In this document: positions 27,209 through 35,719 of the stretch, piece by piece
How the letters are laid out: each line of letters begins with the position of its first letter
Numbering within the stretch: the first letter of the stretch is position 1
Assembly: GCF_007990935.1 (NCBI RefSeq)
Contig: NZ_BJXJ01000010.1
Span: forward strand, 62,001 to 126,000
DNA from: Vibrio sagamiensis NBRC 104589
GTDB taxonomy: Bacteria > Pseudomonadota > Gammaproteobacteria > Enterobacterales > Vibrionaceae
Reading direction: 5' to 3'
Length of the DNA: 64,000 bases
Program-made: the position numbers and the translations under genes
The notes under the pieces: model-generated
What the model was told of the DNA's origin: nothing
Seen by the model: only the letters and a program-made list of their open reading frames with translations
Databases searched by the model: none

Positions 27209-27879
27209 TAAAAGGGTACCCATGGGCTGTTGAAGAACTGTGTTAACCATCCTGCAGCATTACTGTCTGACAAGGCTCCACGACCAGAATAGGTGATTCG
27301 AGCATCTGCAATTCGCTGAGAAGACACCTGATTACTCCGATTAATATCATCAACTCGAACAATGCCAGTTAAACGAATAAACTCATCGCCTTGGTTAAGC
27401 CTTAACCATTTCTCACCGCTAATTCGCAGCACACCATTGGGTAACACTTCATGTACCGTCACAGTAATCGCACCTTGTAACTTGTTTCCTTGCGAACTGG
27501 AGGCACGACCATCAAAGTTTCGACTGGCATCAAGGCTAACGCCGAAATCATCAAATGTTTTATTCCCAATGGTCGGTACAGCAAAATCGACACCTGAGCT
27601 TTTACCAAATTGAGTGCCTGCTTTTTTGCTTGATTTCGTTTCTTCAGAAAGTTGAACCGTCAGGACATCTCCAACTCGATACGCACGGCGATCTTGAAAA
27701 AGCGTCATGGTGTATTGGTGACGATAAAGACTGCCAGATTTCGTTTCTGGTAATGTATAATCTAGCACTGGTGGTGCATATTCTTGTGCATTAGGCTCAG
27801 GAGGAATAAACTCCTCACGCCCAGCACACCCCACCAGCAGTACGACGACCACTGCCCAACTGTTTGAAAGCCATTTCAT
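27208..27879 (-). CDS. flgH: flagellar L-ring lipoprotein FlgH
   Basis: 223 residues. The signal peptide ends in the lipobox LLVGC, so it is lipidated and sent to the outer membrane, where it forms the L-ring. Family segments include RAYRVGDVLTVQLSEETKSSKKAGT, GAITVTVHEVLPNGVLRISGEKW and IVRVDDINRSNQVSSQRIADARI. The stop overlaps the flgI start and the start lies 30 bases after flgG. Confidence 0.95.
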   Translation of the reverse strand: MKWLSNSWAVVVVLLVGCAGREEFIPPEPNAQEYAPPVLDYTLPETKSGSLYRHQYTMTLFQDRRAYRVGDVLTVQLSEETKSSKKAGTQFGKSSGVDFAVPTIGNKTFDDFGVSLDASRNFDGRASSSQGNKLQGAITVTVHEVLPNGVLRISGEKWLRLNQGDEFIRLTGIVRVDDINRSNQVSSQRIADARITYSGRGALSDSNAAGWLTQFFNSPWVPF

Positions 27880-27908
27880 TGCTTCTTCCTTACCATCACC
27901 AATAATTA

Positions 27909-28694
27909 CTACAAGGACTGCGAGACGAACTTAAGCATATCGTCTGTTGCTGACGCGACTTTAGCGCTCATTTCATAAGCACGCTGAGTGGTGATCATAT
28001 CAACCATTTCTTCGACAACCTGAACATTCGAGCCTTCTAATGCCCCTTGCTTAATGCTGCCAACACCGTCGGTAGCCGGTGCAAGGTCTGCCGCAGGGCC
28101 ACTGGCAGCCGTTTCTCTAAATAAATTGCCACCAATGGCTTCTAAACCGGCTGGATTGACAAATTTTGCTAAAGTGATTTGGCCTAGTGCTTGTGGCGTA
28201 GGATCATCGGATGTTGTCGCTGTGACCATGCCATTCACTCCAACTGAAAAAGATGTGGCATTATCCGGCACCTGAATTGATGGCTGTAATGGCAAGCCTT
28301 GACTATTAACCATCAGGCCTTCGGAGTTAATATGGAACTGCCCATTGCGGGTATACATGATCTGCCCATCAGAATTTTCAATTTGGAAAAAACCTTGGCC
28401 CATCACCGCTAAATCCAACTCTTGCGTTGTGTTTTGAGTATTGCCCTGAGTAAATACTTTTTGAGTCCCAACAACACGAACACCTGACCCCAACTGAACA
28501 CCACTTGGTAAGGTGTTAACTTGATCGACTTGTGCCCCCGGCTGACGCTGAATGGTGTAAAAGAGGTCTTCAAAAACCACTCGGTCACGCTTAAAGCCAA
28601 CAGTATTAACGTTCGCTAAATTATTAGAGATGGCTGTCATCTTCGTATCTTGCGCAGCCATACCTGTTTTACTTATCCATAATGCTGAGTGCAT
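27909..28694 (-). CDS. flgG: flagellar distal rod protein FlgG
   Basis: 261 residues, the standard FlgG length. It shows the N-terminal rod motif (NLANVNTVGFKRDRVVFEDLFY), the FlgG-specific insert region (QRQPGAQVDQVNTLPSGVQLG) and the conserved C-terminus (QGALEGSNVQVVEEMVDMITTQRAYEMSAKV). It builds the distal rod that passes through the P and L rings. Between flgF and flgH, 20 and 29 bases from them. Confidence 0.95.
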   Translation of the reverse strand: MHSALWISKTGMAAQDTKMTAISNNLANVNTVGFKRDRVVFEDLFYTIQRQPGAQVDQVNTLPSGVQLGSGVRVVGTQKVFTQGNTQNTTQELDLAVMGQGFFQIENSDGQIMYTRNGQFHINSEGLMVNSQGLPLQPSIQVPDNATSFSVGVNGMVTATTSDDPTPQALGQITLAKFVNPAGLEAIGGNLFRETAASGPAADLAPATDGVGSIKQGALEGSNVQVVEEMVDMITTQRAYEMSAKVASATDDMLKFVSQSL

Positions 28695-28714
28695 ATTTTA
28701 CTCCTTTAATACGA

Positions 28715-29446
28715 CTAGCTCGCCGACATCAATTTATTACCGGCTTGAGCTAAGGTCTCAGCGGTTTTCATCATGCGAACTTGCATCTCGAAATTACGTG
28801 TTAGAGACATCACATTCATGAGCTCTTCAATTGCAGAGACATTACTTCCCTCTAGGTGCCCAGAAGAAATTTGCACCGTTTCGTTGGTAGGAAAAGGTTG
28901 ACCATCAAGTGAATGCAAAAGGCCATCTGTCTCTTTTTGTATTTGCGCGGCTTCTGGCTTGACTAGTTTGAGGGCACCAACCTCAATTTCAGCGCCACCT
29001 CCAGGGGGAATCACGGTAACCCTGCCACGTTCACTGATCTCAACAGTTTGAAAGTCAGGGAGGATAAGTTGGCCATCTTCACTCAGAACTGGAAACCCAT
29101 TGATTGTCACCGCTCCTGATGAATCCACACTCATGTTACCTGCTCGCGTGTAGGCTTCATCACCCAATGGCGTTGCTACCGTCAAGTAACCTTCCCCAGT
29201 AATCGCTACATCAAGCACTCTACCGGTTTTCATGACCGCACCAGTATCCAAGCGAGTCATGGCTGAGTTTGTGACCACCATCGTCCGACCATCAAACGCT
29301 TGCCCGGGCAAAGCCACACTGGTTGCCCGTTCCATATCGGCACGAAAACCAGAGGTATCCGCATTGGATAAGTTATTCGAGCGTACATGTTGCGCTTTCA
29401 AAACTCGACTGGCGCCAGACGTAGCTGTAAACAGTAAGCTGTCCAT
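28715..29446 (-). CDS. flgF: flagellar proximal rod protein FlgF
   Basis: 243 residues, typical for FlgF. N-terminal MDSLLFTATSGASRVLKAQHVRSNNLSNADTSGFRADM is the rod signature and the C-terminal HLEGSNVSAIEELMNVMSLTRNFEMQVRM the partner helix. It forms part of the proximal rod. The gene starts 12 bases after flgE in the same operon. Confidence 0.93.
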   Translation of the reverse strand: MDSLLFTATSGASRVLKAQHVRSNNLSNADTSGFRADMERATSVALPGQAFDGRTMVVTNSAMTRLDTGAVMKTGRVLDVAITGEGYLTVATPLGDEAYTRAGNMSVDSSGAVTINGFPVLSEDGQLILPDFQTVEISERGRVTVIPPGGGAEIEVGALKLVKPEAAQIQKETDGLLHSLDGQPFPTNETVQISSGHLEGSNVSAIEELMNVMSLTRNFEMQVRMMKTAETLAQAGNKLMSAS

Positions 29447-29458
29447 ACGTATTCCTCA

Positions 29459-30658
29459 TTACACCGCGTTGAATAGCGCTTGCGTCAATTTATCGCTGGT
29501 TGAGATGGTTTTGGCATTGGCTTGATAGTTGCGCTGCGCGGTCATCAACGACACTAGCTCACTGGTTAAGTCAACGTTAGAACCTTCAAGTGCTCCCGGC
29601 GTTAGATCACCTAATGTGCCGCTGCCTGGCGCACCAATCACAGGGCTACCAGAGCTGAAACTCTGACTCCATGCAGTCCCACTGACTTTCGATAAGCCTT
29701 GTGTGTTAGCAAAATCAGCTAATACCACTTGGCCTTGAAGCTGAGACTGACCGTTGGTGTAAGTCGCATAGACCATGCCATTTTCTTCTACTCGGACCCC
29801 AGTCAACTCACCCGATGTATAACCATTTGGGTTATTGGTGCTCACTCCGAATGTGTTACCGAACTGGGTGCTACCCGCAAGGCTAATATCCACACTGATT
29901 GCATCGGCACCAGCCACTGGAAACGTCACGTTAAACGCCTCAGTCGGCGAGGATAAGGTGCCATTTGTATTAAAGGTCACTTCACGCGAGGTTGCTGGGA
30001 CTGTCGGAGCTCCATTGGCTTCGACATTCACTTGCCAAGTATTGTCAGATGTTTTAGTAAAGTATTGAGTAATCGTATGAGATTGACCCAGAGAGTCATA
30101 AACTTGAGTGGTATAGGAAGAGTTGAATGTGTTAGGGTTGGTTGAATCAAAAGGGAGAACATTTTGATCAATCGCCGTCGCACCAGCAGCAAAGTTAGCC
30201 ACAAAATCCATCGCATCGGTTGCTTTGGCATTCAAAGAAGAAGTCGAGACTTTGATACTGCCGAAAGACCCCGTCACCAACTTATTATTACCGTCAACAC
30301 TGTAGCCTTGAAGTTCTGCACCATTATTGGCCATGACCACATTGTTTTTATCTGTCCCGAACACGCCTGATCGCGTATAAAGCAGTTGACCCATATTGTT
30401 TTTGGTGACGAAAAAGCCATTGCCATTGATCGCCAAATCCATCGCACGACCAGTCCCTGTTACAGATCCATTTTTATCAAAGTTTTGTGAGATAGCTGCC
30501 ACTTGAACCCCACCAGGTTGCATGCCATTATATACGGCAGCAAACTCAGTCCTTCCCTCTTTAAAACCATGCGTCGAAGCATTAGCGATATTATGACTGA
30601 TGGTGTTCAGCTCTGTATTGGTCGCATCTAGACCACTAAGTGCAATATTAAGACTCAT
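29459..30658 (-). CDS. flgE: flagellar hook protein FlgE
   Basis: 399 residues. N-terminal NIALSGLDATNTELNTISHNIANASTHGFKEGRTEF and C-terminal PGALEGSNVDLTSELVSLMTAQRNYQANAKTISTSDKL are the hook/rod signatures, with a large beta-rich middle domain (surface of the hook). It polymerises ~120 subunits into the universal joint under the FlgD cap. The gap to flgD is 33 bases. Confidence 0.95.
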   Translation of the reverse strand: MSLNIALSGLDATNTELNTISHNIANASTHGFKEGRTEFAAVYNGMQPGGVQVAAISQNFDKNGSVTGTGRAMDLAINGNGFFVTKNNMGQLLYTRSGVFGTDKNNVVMANNGAELQGYSVDGNNKLVTGSFGSIKVSTSSLNAKATDAMDFVANFAAGATAIDQNVLPFDSTNPNTFNSSYTTQVYDSLGQSHTITQYFTKTSDNTWQVNVEANGAPTVPATSREVTFNTNGTLSSPTEAFNVTFPVAGADAISVDISLAGSTQFGNTFGVSTNNPNGYTSGELTGVRVEENGMVYATYTNGQSQLQGQVVLADFANTQGLSKVSGTAWSQSFSSGSPVIGAPGSGTLGDLTPGALEGSNVDLTSELVSLMTAQRNYQANAKTISTSDKLTQALFNAV

Positions 30659-30691
30659 AAATAATTCACCTCTTGTATTTCCATATTTTGG

Positions 30692-31372
30692 TTAAGCACC
30701 AAACTGAGTGATTTGATAGAACGGAACTTGTCCTACCCCTTCTACATTGACTAAAGTAGGTCCACCTGAACTTGGTATACGAACTTGTTCAACTGTACCC
30801 GCTAATAAAACCGTGGGACTGGCTTGCCCTTCTTGAACTTCGACCGAGATGGAATAAGGCCCAGGTTTGAGCCCCAACTCCTCAGGGTCAATAGAAAAGG
30901 ACACTTCTCCAGCACCTTTCGCTCCCAATGGCACTTTGGTGGTTTGTCCAAATGCATCTTTAACCAGTAAAGTAACTTGATTAGATGCATGAGCTAATTC
31001 TATTTTTCCACTTTGTGTTTGCTGATTAAGATTGAACTCATTGGCAGTGACATAGACAGTTTTGCCCATCAATCCCGCTGTAGAAAGGACTTGCATATTG
31101 TCGAGCGACACCATACTGTTCTGCATCAACGTGGACATATTTTCTGTACTTTGCACCTGAGAGAACTGGGCGAGCTGGCTCACGTACTCCGTCCCATCCA
31201 GTGGGTTCAGTGGGTCTTGATTTTGAATTTGTGCCACCATAAGTGAAATAAATTCATTTTGTAGCGACGCGGCCTTATTGCTTTCCATTGGGTTATTCGA
31301 AACACTCGGCATACTTGACTGCGAAGTACTGGGCGCTTCAGAAGAGAGAGCATTAAACGGTGCAATACTCAT
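30692..31372 (-). CDS. flgD: flagellar hook cap/scaffold protein FlgD
   Basis: 226 residues. NEFISLMVAQIQNQDPLNPLDGTEYVSQLAQFSQVQSTENM is the hallmark of FlgD, followed by the Ig-like C-terminal domain (GKIELAHASNQVTLLVKDAFG; ELGLKPGPYSISVEVQEGQ). It caps the growing hook and is discarded. The ATG overlaps the flgC stop (TAATG at 31372). Confidence 0.95.
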   Translation of the reverse strand: MSIAPFNALSSEAPSTSQSSMPSVSNNPMESNKAASLQNEFISLMVAQIQNQDPLNPLDGTEYVSQLAQFSQVQSTENMSTLMQNSMVSLDNMQVLSTAGLMGKTVYVTANEFNLNQQTQSGKIELAHASNQVTLLVKDAFGQTTKVPLGAKGAGEVSFSIDPEELGLKPGPYSISVEVQEGQASPTVLLAGTVEQVRIPSSGGPTLVNVEGVGQVPFYQITQFGA

Positions 31373-31809
31373 TAGCTACCCTGCCCTAGTCTAAGCAAAC
31401 CTTGCTGCATACTTTTCACGTTAGCCAGTACTTCGACATTGGTTTCAAAACTACGAGTCGCTTGCATCATATCGGCCATTTCAGATACCACATCGATATC
31501 TGGGTAATAAACGTATCCTTCCTCATCAGCTAGAGGGCTACTAGGCTCAAAACGCTTTTCAGCCTCTGCTGCACTCTTCACGACATCCACAATACGTACT
31601 TCTGCATTTGGGTAGACATCATTAGCCGTCGTGAGCTGAGTTTTTTTGTATACCGTTGCAAAAACGGGTTTCAATGCTTTGTACGCTTCGTCAGAGCTAG
31701 CCGAAACCGCATCAGCATTGGCTAAATTACTCGCTACTGTATTCAAGCGCACGGTTTGCGCCGTCATAGCAGAGCCTGTTATGGAATAAATATCGGTAAA
31801 TGACATCAT
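31372..31809 (-). CDS. flgC: flagellar proximal rod protein FlgC
   Basis: 145 residues. FTDIYSITGSAMTAQTVRLNTVASNLANADAVSAS and the C-terminal YPDIDVVSEMADMMQATRSFETNVEVLANVKSM match FlgC. GAGGGG lies upstream, and two consecutive ATGs (31809, 31806) follow the flgB stop, which overlaps the first. It forms the rod together with FlgB, FlgF and FlgG. Confidence 0.95.
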   Translation of the reverse strand: MMSFTDIYSITGSAMTAQTVRLNTVASNLANADAVSASSDEAYKALKPVFATVYKKTQLTTANDVYPNAEVRIVDVVKSAAEAEKRFEPSSPLADEEGYVYYPDIDVVSEMADMMQATRSFETNVEVLANVKSMQQGLLRLGQGS

Positions 31810-32171
31810 TAACGCCCCTCTATCACTTTTGCCAGTCCGCTAAACTTCATATTGAGAAAAGTCAGACTGGTTTGAAAATCCATACTGTTTTGGGTGAATT
31901 TGGCTTGTTCAACCCCTAACTCAACCGTATTGCCATCATTACTGTTTTGATAAGGCACTGAGTATTTCGCCTCAATATTTAATTTCTCCTGCAATTTATG
32001 AACGCCTCTTTGTGAAAAACGGTTTATAACAGTAGTAAATGTCAGGTCCTTAGCTAAATACCCCGGCGTATCAACATTTGCTAGGTTACTCGCGAGGACT
32101 TTGGTACGCTGAACACGAAAATTAAGCGCCTCAGGATGAACACCCAACGCATTTTCGAATGAGATAGCCAT
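31809..32171 (-). CDS. flgB: flagellar proximal rod protein FlgB, first gene of the operon
   Basis: The start at 32171 (MAISFENALGVHPEALNFRV) has AAGGA ~8 bases upstream; a longer frame to 32276 crosses the divergent promoter and is not credible. 120 residues. RTKVLASNLANVDTPGYLAKDLTF is the rod signature. It leads the flgBCDEFGHIJKL operon. A sigma-54-like box lies ~40-55 bases upstream. Confidence 0.93.
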   Translation of the reverse strand: MAISFENALGVHPEALNFRVQRTKVLASNLANVDTPGYLAKDLTFTTVINRFSQRGVHKLQEKLNIEAKYSVPYQNSNDGNTVELGVEQAKFTQNSMDFQTSLTFLNMKFSGLAKVIEGR

Positions 32172-32210
32172 GCATCTTTCCTTAATTGGCTCAAGTGATA
32201 GCAAAATAGA

Positions 32211-32226
32211 AACAAAATACATGCCA
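32211..32226 (-). promoter_or_regulatory. candidate sigma-54 promoter of the flgB operon
   Basis: On the minus strand TGGCATGTATTTTGTT matches the -24/-12 consensus (TGGCAC-N5-TTGCA) with correct GG-N10-G spacing and a few mismatches (last bases GT rather than GC). It would start transcription ~28 bases before the flgB ATG. Lateral flagellar class II operons in Vibrio are known to depend on sigma-54 and LafK. Confidence 0.5.
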
Positions 32227-32248
32227 TAAATAAAAAATAGGTTTTTCA

Positions 32249-33046
32249 ATGATTTACAAAAAGGTAAGGAAGCCAAACTTCCGGTTTACGGAAAGCAAAC
32301 ATCGCGGCGGGAAGAAAGCATGTTGTTTAGTTACTATACTCGTCAGCAGCCTGATGCTCGCCTTAACTGTACGGGCAGATTCGAGCAATAACCGAGAAAC
32401 AATCGACACTCTCAAAGCCATGGCTGCTGAACAATTTGAACAGGAAGTGGCTCAAACAGCCCACTCTCAGCAATGGCAAGATTATCAGCTCAATTATAGA
32501 ATTTGGGTCCCACGGTCAGCGAAACACCTAACCAGATGTTCTGCCCCATTAACCTTTACCAGTCAAGATCATCAAGTGCTTCCTGTGGGCCATCTTAAAC
32601 GCATGCTGAGTTGTAATACGGCAGATTCTTCTTGGCGCATTAATATCACCATTAAAGCCAATATTACGCTGGACGTTGTCGTTGCGGCGAACACCATCAA
32701 AAAAGGCCAACAGCTCAGTGCTTCACACTTAAAAAAAGCAAGAAAAACGTTCTCAAACCAGTCTAATTTCTACACGCAAACAGAGGCATTAATCGGTTTA
32801 GAAGCCACTCGACAAATTCGGCTCGGCCAGTCTATTCATTCCAGTGTGTTAACCTCTCCCGCTTTGGTGAACAAAGGTAATGAAGTGCTCATTATTGCTT
32901 CTCAAGCTGGATTTATAGCCAGCACGAAAGGCATCGCACTAGAAAAAGGTAAGGAGAATCAACAAATAAAGGTAAAAAACTTACAGTCAGGTAAAATAAT
33001 TCGAGCGCTTGTCACCGGATTAAATCAAGTTCACACACAATTTTGA
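32249..33046 (+). CDS. flgA: flagellar P-ring assembly chaperone FlgA
   Basis: 265 residues, divergent from flgB. The N-terminus is long (about 27 residues) before the hydrophobic signal core (VTILVSSLMLALTVRA). The mature protein has the SAF/FlgA features: LNYRIWVPRSAKHLTRCSAPLTF, TLDVVVAANTIKKGQQLSASHL, LIGLEATRQIRLGQSIHSSVL and GKIIRALVTGLNQVH. It helps FlgI polymerise into the P-ring in the periplasm. It is followed by flgM and flgN on the same strand, the usual lateral arrangement. Confidence 0.92.
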   Translation: MIYKKVRKPNFRFTESKHRGGKKACCLVTILVSSLMLALTVRADSSNNRETIDTLKAMAAEQFEQEVAQTAHSQQWQDYQLNYRIWVPRSAKHLTRCSAPLTFTSQDHQVLPVGHLKRMLSCNTADSSWRINITIKANITLDVVVAANTIKKGQQLSASHLKKARKTFSNQSNFYTQTEALIGLEATRQIRLGQSIHSSVLTSPALVNKGNEVLIIASQAGFIASTKGIALEKGKENQQIKVKNLQSGKIIRALVTGLNQVHTQF

Positions 33047-33210
33047 TTTTGGGCTCAGATTCTCATTTATAAAATAACAGTCTCGTCAAATTAAGGGCAT
33101 TCTTGTATACAAAAAGAAGCTGGGTATATCCAAGTGAGTTTACGAAAGTATTTAATATACTTCGAAATCGGCCGCCTATTAGAAATAGAACTTATGATTG
33201 AGGACAAAAG

Positions 33211-33492
33211 ATGAAAATTGACAAAGTTACTGGTGGTCACATAACTCAAACTAAATTCCACCAAGCAGCCAAGCAAACTGAAGATACTAATGAAGTAAAA
33301 ACTATCAATGAGCCTATTATGCAAGCAAACTTGGCCGCAATTAGTAGTGCTCAAGAAGAAATGAATACTTTGTCTGATGTAGATATGGAAAAAGTGGAAC
33401 AAGTTAAAAACTCTCTCAAACGAGGTGAACTTGAACTTGACACCCAAGCACTCTCGAGAGCAGTTATGCAATTTCATACCGGTCATGAATAG
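33211..33492 (+). CDS. flgM: anti-sigma-28 factor FlgM
   Basis: 93 residues. It begins MKIDKVTGG and ends in the sigma-binding helices (DVDMEKVEQVKNSLKRGELELDTQALSRAVMQFH), as in FlgM. It holds the flagellar sigma-28 until export through the finished hook. GAGGACAAAAG gives a ribosome-binding site. flgN follows by 18 bases. Confidence 0.9.
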   Translation: MKIDKVTGGHITQTKFHQAAKQTEDTNEVKTINEPIMQANLAAISSAQEEMNTLSDVDMEKVEQVKNSLKRGELELDTQALSRAVMQFHTGHE

Positions 33493-33510
33493 CCGAATAA
33501 GGGACAAGTC

Positions 33511-33948
33511 ATGACACACAGCTCGTCAAGAATCATTCAGCATTTTCTTCGCTCAATTGCTAAAGATATCAGGCTTTATCAGGAGCTACTAGTTACCCTT
33601 CAGCGACAGAAAAAACTCTATTTTTCTTTTGAAAGTCAGTACTTAGAAAAAAACATTCAGGAGCAAGTCATTCTTTTAAATCGATTAAATCAATCAGCAA
33701 AAGAGAGAAAAGAGTGGATGAGTTCAATTGGGGTGCCCCTTAATGAACAAGGTGTATCAAAAATATTCGATGCCTTACCACCAACAATTGCAACTCCTGC
33801 ACGCAAACAATGGGCTGTTTTGCATGCTTTAATTAAGCAATGTAAGAGTGAGAATATCAGTAATGGAACGACTGCAGCGGCATTTCAAGAGATCGCTGCT
33901 CAATTTTTTCACCCTGCGGCTCACACCTATGAAGAACAAACTTTCTAA
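33511..33948 (+). CDS. flgN: flagellar export chaperone FlgN
   Basis: 145 residues, mostly helical and charged (DIRLYQELLVTLQRQKKLYFSF; LEKNIQEQVILLNRLNQSAKERKEWM). Length and position after flgM identify it as FlgN, the chaperone for FlgK and FlgL. Its last ~20 bases overlap the start of the lytic transglycosylase gene, which suggests translational coupling. Confidence 0.85.
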   Translation: MTHSSSRIIQHFLRSIAKDIRLYQELLVTLQRQKKLYFSFESQYLEKNIQEQVILLNRLNQSAKERKEWMSSIGVPLNEQGVSKIFDALPPTIATPARKQWAVLHALIKQCKSENISNGTTAAAFQEIAAQFFHPAAHTYEEQTF

Positions 33949-34675
33949 GTCCAGTGTATTAAGTATTCGGAATCAGAGGCTACCTCATCGAAACATTACT
34001 TTTACATTTATTGTAATGTTATTTATTACAATTATTTCCTCCAGCACTATTGCTAAACCAAGTGACAGTGCGATTAACAAGCAGCATAAAATTTTAGCAC
34101 CACACAAAGTAAAAATATCCAAGAAACTTGAAGCATCTCAGCAATTGGTGAGTCACATCATTGAACAACTTAAATATCGCTCTTTACCGACAGACTTAGT
34201 TTTGCTTCCAATGCTGGAGTCTTCGTTCAACCCTAATGCTATTTCACATGCCAACGCAGCTGGGTTATGGCAACTTATCCCTGCCACAGCTCAGCGCTTT
34301 GGACTACAAGTTACATCACAGAACGATCAAAGATTTGATGTCAAAGCTAGCACTCAAGCAGCTCTTGCTTATTTAGAATTCCTATATGAAAAGTTCGACC
34401 AAGACATATCCCTTGCTTTGGCAGCCTATAACGCTGGTGAAGGACGAGTCGCAAAAGCGCTCAAGAAAGCAGGTAGCAGGGATTTTAATAAACTTATTCT
34501 TCCTCAAGAAACTCAACAATATGTCCATCGCTTCTTTGCTCTGAGACAGTTAGTCGACGTGAAAGGAATACAGTCAAATACAAAAGAACCCTTATTGCTT
34601 TTCTCTGCCCAAGACACTTTCAATGTTGAACCTCTTGTTAATTGGGAACCTTTACCACCTCTGGTCAATTTATAA
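33929..34675 (+). CDS. MltD-like lytic transglycosylase linked to flgMN
   Basis: The start at 33929 (MKNKLSKSSV) is chosen because it places a membrane/signal segment (ITFTFIVMLFITIISSSTIA) near the N-terminus; no strong ribosome-binding site is seen and the start overlaps flgN. 248 residues. The catalytic domain has LPMLESSFNPNA with the catalytic Glu at ~97, AGLWQLIPATAQRFGL, DVKASTQAALAYLEFLYEKF, LALAAYNAGEGRVAKAL and LPQETQQYVHRFFALRQL. This is the family 1 SLT fold closest to MltD, without LysM repeats. It would cleave the glycan strands of the cell wall in the periplasm. Its place after flgN, with a FlgJ that lacks its own hydrolase domain, argues for a role in letting the rod pass through peptidoglycan. 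Confidence 0.88.
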   Translation: MKNKLSKSSVLSIRNQRLPHRNITFTFIVMLFITIISSSTIAKPSDSAINKQHKILAPHKVKISKKLEASQQLVSHIIEQLKYRSLPTDLVLLPMLESSFNPNAISHANAAGLWQLIPATAQRFGLQVTSQNDQRFDVKASTQAALAYLEFLYEKFDQDISLALAAYNAGEGRVAKALKKAGSRDFNKLILPQETQQYVHRFFALRQLVDVKGIQSNTKEPLLLFSAQDTFNVEPLVNWEPLPPLVNL

Positions 34676-34915
34676 TATACCCAATAAAAGCATCACAAAC
34701 TCATCTCAAAACCAAAATCACACAATACGTAGACTGGATTCCAGTTATAAAATAAGAAGTAAAAATTTCATATTTGAAGAAAGGCACATTAATTGGTGAT
34801 AATGTTAAAAATAGCTAACCTTATTCCAGCAGAAAAATACTGCTTAAGACAACTCTGTTAATTTTCTATTCAACTTTTCAACAAAAAATGCTACCAGTTT
34901 AGTGTTAAAACCGCT

Positions 34916-34953
34916 TGAGGAGTAACAAGATGATGCTTCGCTTGCGTATCTGA
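34916..34953 (+). other. mini-ORF (7 codons) with strong ribosome-binding site before a terminator
   Basis: GAGGAG is followed 7 bases later by ATGATGCTTCGCTTGCGTATC and TGA, encoding MMLRLRI. Six bases later begins a hairpin with a T6 tail. This is the layout of a leader peptide or a small regulatory RNA, but the next gene is convergent (Nudix), so no attenuated gene is obvious. The other ~240 bases of this intergenic region show no gene. Confidence 0.4.
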
Positions 34954-34959
34954 CATAGC

Positions 34960-34987
34960 CCGAGTTCCATAGGAAGTTCGGTTTTTT
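34960..34987 (+). terminator. rho-independent terminator after the mini-ORF
   Basis: CCGAGTTCC-ATA-GGAAGTTCGG followed by TTTTTT. The stem has two wobble pairs and one bulge. It lies between the flagellar flgAMN-transglycosylase operon and the convergent Nudix gene, whose stop is 8 bases further. Confidence 0.7.
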
Positions 34988-34995
34988 AAACCAAA

Positions 34996-35520
34996 CTATT
35001 TATTGAGCAATTCTTTAACGATCAGTTTTAATAAAAAAGTTTCTCGCTCTATACTCATCCCTTTCTTAGGGCTTTCAAGTATTACTCTTTCATTATGAGC
35101 AATCGCTTGGTGAATATTCATCCAAACTGGACGCATTCCATTATGAATTTCATAATCTTCATATTGGGTTTCACCTAGCTCACGTTTAACATCACAGGTA
35201 TAGCAGTAAGAGGTCATATGTATGACTTCAGCGCCATCTTTGTGCCAAGGACGAAATTCTTCGTATAAACCAAAGGGTTTAATATCTTGCATAGACTCAG
35301 CCCCTGTTTCTTCCCTCAGTTCACGATGCAAAGCTGAAATGATGTCTTCATCTTCATCGACCCCACCACCAGGTAAAGTGTAATCGTGATAACGTTTTGT
35401 ATAAAGAAGCAATATTTCTTCTCCATCTAAAGCTATAGCTCGTGCAGCACGACGCTGAATCATCGATTGACCATCCAAGTGATCGACTCCTGGATGGATT
35501 AAAGTTTTTAAATGTCTCAA
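34996..35520 (-). CDS. Nudix hydrolase
   Basis: 174 residues. The Nudix box is intact: GGGVDEDEDIISALHRELREETG (residues ~50-72; read in two parts GGGVDEDED and RELREETG), with the metal-binding glutamates. It hydrolyses nucleoside diphosphate-X compounds with Mg2+ or Mn2+ in the cytoplasm. The substrate is unknown. It stands alone, convergent with the mini-ORF unit. It is unrelated in operon terms to the nrtR Nudix-type regulator further on. Confidence 0.88.
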   Translation of the reverse strand: MRHLKTLIHPGVDHLDGQSMIQRRAARAIALDGEEILLLYTKRYHDYTLPGGGVDEDEDIISALHRELREETGAESMQDIKPFGLYEEFRPWHKDGAEVIHMTSYCYTCDVKRELGETQYEDYEIHNGMRPVWMNIHQAIAHNERVILESPKKGMSIERETFLLKLIVKELLNK

Positions 35521-35719
35521 TATAACCCCTCATGTAGTTATATAACAGTAACTTCAAAATGTTAACTTTAACGTCAAAGTTCTTTCGGTAAACTTCGACA
35601 CATCAACAGAATTTTACCGAAAGCTTCCTATAATAAATATAAGAATCAATTATTCTCTTACTAAGTAATCTTAAAATCTCGTGTGAAATAAAACAATATT
35701 GATATAAAAGGAAATAGAA

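Noticed and set aside
32187-32203. A second sigma-54-like string on the plus strand (TGGCTCAAGTGATAGCA) toward flgA
   Set aside because: The spacing between the two elements is one base too long for a functional -24/-12 promoter.
33091-33519. Minus-strand 142-residue frame opposite flgM
   Set aside because: flgM on the plus strand is clear by sequence and position; the opposite frame is a shadow without a ribosome-binding site.
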